Shown: positions 62,105 through 64,000 of the stretch, piece after piece
Position numbering within the stretch: the first letter of the stretch is position 1
Layout of the letters: each line of letters opens with the position of its first letter
NCBI RefSeq assembly: GCF_050015995.1
Contig: NZ_JBNHEP010000141.1
Location: 11,712 to 75,711, forward strand
Direction of reading: 5' to 3'
Length of the DNA: 64,000 nucleotides
DNA from: Trichodesmium sp050015995
GTDB taxonomy: Bacteria > Cyanobacteriota > Cyanobacteriia > Cyanobacteriales > Microcoleaceae
The notes under the pieces: model-generated
What the model was told of the DNA's origin: nothing
The model's input: only the letters and a program-made list of their open reading frames with translations
Databases searched by the model: none
Program-made: the position numbers and the translations under genes

Positions 62105-62590
62105 ATGAGTATTGTCACTAAATCAATTGTTAATGCAGATGCTGAGGCTCGTTATCTGAGTCCCGGTGAATTAGAGCGAATCAAAACTTTTGTAAGCACT
62201 GGAGAAAAGCGTGTTCGGATTGCTCAAATTATGAGTGAATCTCGCGAGCGGATCATTAAAGAAGCTGGTGCTCAACTTTTCCAAAAGCGCCCTGATGTTG
62301 TTTCTCCCGGTGGTAATGCTTACGGTGAAGAGATGACTGCGACTTGCTTGCGCGATCTGGATTATTATTTACGTTTGATTTCTTACGGTATTGTTGCTGG
62401 TGATGTTACTCCTATTGAGGAGATCGGACTTGTAGGGGTTCAAGAAATGTATAAGTCTTTGGGCACTTCTATTGAAGCTGTTGCTGAAGGTGTTCGTTGC
62501 ATGAAGAATGTCGCTGCTGGCCTTTTAAGTGGCGACGATGCTGCCGAAGCTGCTACTTACTTTGACTATGTTATCGGTGCTATGGGTTAA
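62105..62590 (+). CDS. apcA: Allophycocyanin alpha subunit
   Basis: ApcA is the alpha chain of the phycobilisome core. The 161-residue protein starts MSIVTKSIVNADAEARYLSP and carries the phycocyanobilin-binding Cys in TATCLRDLDYYLRLISYG. Other family marks are KRPDVVSPGGNAYGEEM and the end AATYFDYVIGAMG. Length and residues are typical. It is followed by apcB after 172 bp, and the two subunits form the (alpha-beta)3 disc. The common partner apcE is not upstream. A conserved leader RNA precedes it. Confidence 0.98.
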   Translation: MSIVTKSIVNADAEARYLSPGELERIKTFVSTGEKRVRIAQIMSESRERIIKEAGAQLFQKRPDVVSPGGNAYGEEMTATCLRDLDYYLRLISYGIVAGDVTPIEEIGLVGVQEMYKSLGTSIEAVAEGVRCMKNVAAGLLSGDDAAEAATYFDYVIGAMG

Positions 62591-62762
62591 GGCTAAATAT
62601 ATTTTTAGACGTTAGATAAAATTTGATCGGACGGGAAAATTTCTATATTTGAGAGCTTACTCAAGTATCAAGTTTATCCAGGCGATTAATCTAAAGTTCT
62701 ACTAGCCTTTACTTATCCAATAATTTTTGAAGATTCAGCAATTTTAAGGAAATCAATCAACA

Positions 62763-63248
62763 ATGCAAGACGCAATTACCGCCGTTATCAATTCTTCTGA
62801 CGTTCAAGGTAAATACCTTGATACTGGTGCTCTAGATAAGCTCAAGGGTTACTTTGCTACAGGTGAACTACGAGTTCGAGCTGCAACAGCTATCAGCGCT
62901 AATGCTGCAACTATTGTTAAAGAAGCTGTAGCTAAGGCCCTACTTTACTCTGATATTACTCGTCCTGGTGGTAATATGTACACCACTCGTCGTTATGCTG
63001 CTTGCATCCGCGACTTAGATTATTATCTCCGTTACGCTACTTACGCAATGCTCGCAGGCGATCCTTCCATTTTAGATGAGCGCGTATTAAATGGTCTGAA
63101 AGAAACTTACAATTCTTTGGGTGTACCCATCGGTGCTACTGTACAAGCTATCCAAGCGATGAAGGAAGTTACTGCTGGTTTAGTAGGTCCTGATGCTGGT
63201 AAGGAAATGGGTGTTTACTTCGACTACATCTGCTCTGGCTTGAGCTAA
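62763..63248 (+). CDS. apcB: Allophycocyanin beta subunit
   Basis: ApcB is the beta chain of the core. The 161-residue protein begins MQDAITAVINSSDVQGKYLD. It carries the chromophore Cys in AACIRDLDYYLRYATYAM and the Asn usually methylated in this subunit, in RPGGNMYTTRRYAAC. It ends YFDYICSGLS. AAGGAAA upstream gives a weak ribosome-binding site. It is very probably transcribed with apcA. The structured leader seen before apcA and apcC is absent here, so control by it would act through the apcA end and the apcC end of the set. Confidence 0.98.
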   Translation: MQDAITAVINSSDVQGKYLDTGALDKLKGYFATGELRVRAATAISANAATIVKEAVAKALLYSDITRPGGNMYTTRRYAACIRDLDYYLRYATYAMLAGDPSILDERVLNGLKETYNSLGVPIGATVQAIQAMKEVTAGLVGPDAGKEMGVYFDYICSGLS

Positions 63249-63521
63249 TTTGGCAATCGGTAAAAAGACAAAAAAGAGTATATTTTCTCTTTTGTTTTGA
63301 CTGATGTTGTATTTCGAGGCTAGGGAAACCTAGAGTGAGTGTTAGATTACCAAAGGCTTATTGAATTAATTTAATTTATAAGTTTTAGTGAACTAGTATT
63401 GATTCTATGGCTCCCTGCCTTGGGAATTTTTAGGTTTGAGATTTGAAGCTGAAGCGATCGCATAATTAAATAATTTTAGATTTAAAATAATTTAGATTTA
63501 AGTAGTAGGATAGTTATCAAT

Positions 63522-63620
63522 ACAGGGGGAGGACATCACCTCTGTTAAAATTGCAGTCAGGGTTTCCCAGGCTGAAGAATCTCACGTTGTCGCCTAGCGC
63601 AATATCGGGAGTATGTCAAG
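63522..63620 (+). promoter_or_regulatory. Conserved structured leader RNA of apcC
   Basis: This is the second copy of the leader described at 61971-62071. Hairpin 2 here is CAGTC/GGCTG with an extended G/C stem, and hairpin 3 is TTG, CGC/GCG, CAA, both differing from the apcA copy while keeping the pairing. It ends 35 nt before apcC. AGGAGAAAC lies between it and the ATG as the ribosome-binding site. The rest of 63249-63521 shows only A/T-rich sequence with a HIP1-like site near 63455. Confidence 0.75.
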
Positions 63621-63655
63621 AAAATCCTCATTAATATTTAGGAGAAACTTGTAAC

Positions 63656-63859
63656 ATGAGACAGTTTAAGATTACAGCTTGTGTTCCTAGTCTAAGTCGG
63701 ACTCGTACTCAACGAGAATTACAAAATACCTACTTTACTAAGCTTGTTCCTTATGATAGCTGGTTCCGGGAACAGCAAAGAATCATGAAAATGGGTGGTA
63801 AAATTGTCAAGGTACAGTTGGCTACTGGTAAACAAGGGGTAAATACTGGGTTACTTTAA
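63656..63859 (+). CDS. apcC: Phycobilisome 7.8-kDa core linker
   Basis: ApcC caps the allophycocyanin discs of the core. The 67-residue protein is the standard length: MRQFKITACVPSLSRTRTQR, then LQNTYFTKLVPYDSWFREQQ and RIMKMGGKIVKVQLATGKQG. The MGGKIV loop is shared with the anchor domain of PetH. It has its own AGGAG site and its own structured leader, so it is probably expressed separately in part from apcAB. A strong terminator follows. Confidence 0.98.
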   Translation: MRQFKITACVPSLSRTRTQRELQNTYFTKLVPYDSWFREQQRIMKMGGKIVKVQLATGKQGVNTGLL

Positions 63860-63888
63860 ATTACGATTTTAAGAAATAGTAACTAGAG

Positions 63889-63912
63889 AGAGGTCAAAAG
63901 ACCTCTTTTTTG
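63889..63912 (+). terminator. Intrinsic terminator of the apc genes
   Basis: AGAGGTC-AAAA-GACCTCT is a perfect 7-bp stem followed by a run of T, 30 nt after the apcC stop. Confidence 0.93.
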
Positions 63913-63923
63913 TTTGTATTTTA

Positions 63924-64000
63924 GGCGTTGCTGAATAAATGTATGATATCATGTCCGGTAGCATCGTTTGTGTATAATAGAATGAGGAGAAAAATAATTC
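63924..64000 (+). mobile_element. Left end of an insertion sequence or MITE, cut by the window
   Basis: GGCGTTGCTGAATAAATGTATGA matches the inverted end of the element at 748-883. What follows (no frame within the window) may be the start of a full insertion sequence or another MITE. Confidence 0.45.

Overview
The window comes from a filamentous cyanobacterium with low to moderate GC. It carries allophycocyanin genes (apcA, apcB, apcC), a ferredoxin-NADP reductase with a phycobilisome-anchor domain (petH), phosphoribulokinase (prk), a GUN4-domain protein kinase, a kinase/ATPase/histidine-kinase giant of the Hstk type, and many GCGATCGC (HIP1) sites. Dense dispersed repeats, MITE-like elements and decayed toxin genes point to a repeat-rich genome such as Trichodesmium, Okeania or Moorena. 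The genus is inference. Five runs of exactly 100 N are assembly gaps, and every one lies inside a tandem-repeat array.

Layout. 0-0.6 kb: 3' part of an FGE/C-type-lectin-fold protein. 1-15.6 kb: a hydrogenase maturation cluster on the minus strand in the order hypF-hypC-hypD-hypE-hypA-hypB, interrupted by inserted genes (tautomerase, GNAT, Uma2, an ammonium transporter with a TIR-like partner, two decayed genes). The hydrogenase structural genes are not in the window. 15.9-19.2 kb: a protein with twelve 49-residue repeats, separated by one in-frame stop from its membrane-anchoring C-terminus. 20-32.6 kb: signalling genes (Hstk-type kinase, WD40 kinase, GUN4 kinase), a Uma2 nuclease, a broken VapBC-like toxin-antitoxin pair and tRNA-His. 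32.7-35.5 kb: a VOC-like protein and xseAB. 36.4-46.8 kb: an island of visibly higher GC encoding a 2355-residue LamG protein, a tail-fibre-like protein with GIGT repeats, a small coiled-coil protein and a pectin-lyase-fold spike-like protein, followed by an ISAs1-type transposase remnant. 48-56.9 kb: an MscS-type channel, an alpha/beta hydrolase, a TPR-like protein, a second broken toxin-antitoxin pair (DUF433/DUF5615), ndbB, a PksH-like enoyl-CoA hydratase, a HAD hydrolase, a candidate small RNA and an acidic membrane-anchored protein. 57.5-63.9 kb: the photosynthesis block petH, prk, apcA, apcB, apcC.

How it fits together. The hyp genes build the NiFe(CN)2CO centre of a hydrogenase. PetH, PRK and the allophycocyanin core link light harvesting, NADPH production and CO2 fixation. 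apcA and apcC are each preceded by a near-identical leader of about 100 nt whose helices are kept by compensatory changes, so a shared RNA regulator is likely. Small mobile or repeated elements have shaped the rest. Two unrelated toxin genes are split by the same element of about 115 bp, the hypA/hypB overlap was duplicated around an insertion of about 4.1 kb, and tandem arrays sit at gene 3' ends, in one case rewriting the C-terminus of XseB.
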